Assembly: GCF_025947345.1 (NCBI RefSeq)
Contig: NZ_CP110011.1
Location: 4,774,001 to 4,838,000 of the forward strand
DNA: 64,000 bases
Origin: Flavobacterium sp. N502536
GTDB taxonomy: Bacteria > Bacteroidota > Bacteroidia > Flavobacteriales > Flavobacteriaceae
Direction: 5' to 3'
In this document: positions 63,350 through 64,000 of the stretch, one piece after another
How positions within the stretch are numbered: the first letter of the stretch is position 1
Layout: each line of letters begins with the position of its first letter
Notes under the pieces: model-generated
What the model saw: the letters and a program-made list of their open reading frames with translations, nothing else
Told to the model about the DNA's origin: nothing
Database searches by the model: none
Made by a program: the position numbers and the translations under genes

Positions 63350-63446
63350 AATATCGTTTTTAAATGAATATTCCCTACTTATTGAAGTACCACTACTATT
63401 TAAATGCTATATTTTTTCTTTCTGTACAACCTTTGGAGTTACAGCA

Positions 63447-64000
63447 TTAGAAGAATCTCGGTGTCGTTATTCTATCATTCTTTCTCAAAAATTCGTAACG
63501 CAGAAAGATTTCATGTGATCCTGAGTTGTAATTGTTTAAGTTGGTGGTTTCGTAATCATAACCATAGCCAATATACATTCCGTCACTAATTTGAAAGCCC
63601 ACCATTGCACTCATTGCAGCACTCCATCTGTAAGCAACTCCGGCTACAAACTTATCCATAAACATAAAATTGGCAGAAACATCTACTTGCAGAGGGGCAC
63701 CTTCTACTACTTTAGTCAGTACGGCAGGTTTAAACTTTAAGTATTGATAATGGTCTAAATCAAATACATAACCGGCCATTAAATAATAATTCATTTTATC
63801 TTTATAAATCGCTACATCGTTATCATCATATCGATTGGTTTCAATAAATCCGGGTACAGATAAACCGACATAAGCTTTATCGGAATGCCAGTAAACCCCT
63901 GCTCCTACATTTGGATAAAACTTATTGGTCAAGTTTTGAAATTTTGGATCTCCCTGGCTGGCGGGATGTAATCGGTTAACATCCAGGTTAAACAAATTGG
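63447..64000 (-). CDS. PorP/SprF-family outer membrane protein, 5' end outside window
   Basis: The C-terminal 184 residues of a PorP/SprF-like outer membrane protein; the frame stays open to the window edge, so the start is outside. NKFYPNVGAGVYWHSDKAYVGLSVPGF and the final SGSHEIFLRYEFL are typical. These proteins retain type B type IX secretion cargo (SprB-like adhesins) on the cell surface. It is upstream of the truncated paralogue and PorE-like gene, forming one transcription unit. Confidence 0.88.
   Translation of the reverse strand, partial: NLFNLDVNRLHPASQGDPKFQNLTNKFYPNVGAGVYWHSDKAYVGLSVPGFIETNRYDDNDVAIYKDKMNYYLMAGYVFDLDHYQYLKFKPAVLTKVVEGAPLQVDVSANFMFMDKFVAGVAYRWSAAMSAMVGFQISDGMYIGYGYDYETTNLNNYNSGSHEIFLRYEFLRKNDRITTPRFF

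Overview
The window is chromosomal DNA of a Flavobacterium-like member of the Flavobacteriaceae (Bacteroidota). The support is low GC, promoters of the Bacteroidota type (TTG/TTTG, about 19-21 bases, TAnnTTTG), PorP/SprF and PorE-like proteins of the type IX secretion/gliding lineage, DUF4386 and many AraC/LytTR regulators. About 60 genes are present. There is no rRNA, insertion sequence, prophage or CRISPR-cas locus, and one tRNA (Tyr).

Layout. 1-2.4 kb: edge of a sugar-acid locus (partial ExuT-like MFS transporter with a LacI-type operator, and a secreted acetyl-esterase-like hydrolase). 2.9-7.4 kb: small hypotheticals, 2H phosphoesterase, AraC regulator with SDR oxidoreductase, PepSY-like protein, DUF4386 protein. 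7.5-15.3 kb: LytS/LytTR two-component pair divergent from a TolC-RND-adaptor efflux operon whose permease carries an EF-hand loop. 15.5-17.6 kb: a solitary AT-rich KAP-family P-loop NTPase. 18-24 kb: ArsR-SRPBCC pair, AraC, DoxX, cupin, MarR-GNAT fusion, and AraC divergent from a ketopantoate-reductase-like gene. 24.3-31.4 kb: a Flavo-1-like structured RNA, TetR regulator, a five-copy 26-bp operator-like repeat, and a second efflux operon (adaptor-RND-37-aa membrane peptide-outer membrane factor). 31.4-36.5 kb: dispersed palindromic repeats and small stress/regulatory genes. 36.7-40.9 kb: MlaE-MlaF-MlaD lipid transport operon, low-affinity iron permease-like gene, FAD oxidoreductase. 41-50 kb: DNA-deoxyinosine glycosylase, membrane proteins, sterol desaturase-like hydroxylase, Glu dehydrogenase with an apparent leader-peptide attenuator, MarR-serine hydrolase-EamA operon, 2OG oxygenase. 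50.2-55.5 kb: MoxR-type ATPase and VWA partner, YchJ-like and small coupled genes, DnaJ-KTSC protein. 55.8-57 kb: a DUF4369-TlpA thioredoxin gene split by an in-frame TGA. 57.5-60.5 kb: tRNA-Tyr, L-amino-acid-oxidase-like flavoenzyme, DUF1801. 60.7-64 kb: PorE-like OmpA protein, a truncated paralogue, and a partial PorP/SprF.

The two efflux operons are of different RND types with different controls (LytTR two-component versus TetR iterated operators). The most unusual signals are the leader-peptide/terminator ahead of gdh, the iterated operator array, the small membrane peptide inside the RND operon, the EF-hand in the other RND pump, the TGA-split thioredoxin, the start-codon hairpin of the VWA gene, and 107-bp repeats that end in a promoter-like -7 box ahead of two unrelated genes. 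No search tools were available: family assignments come from motifs read in the translations.
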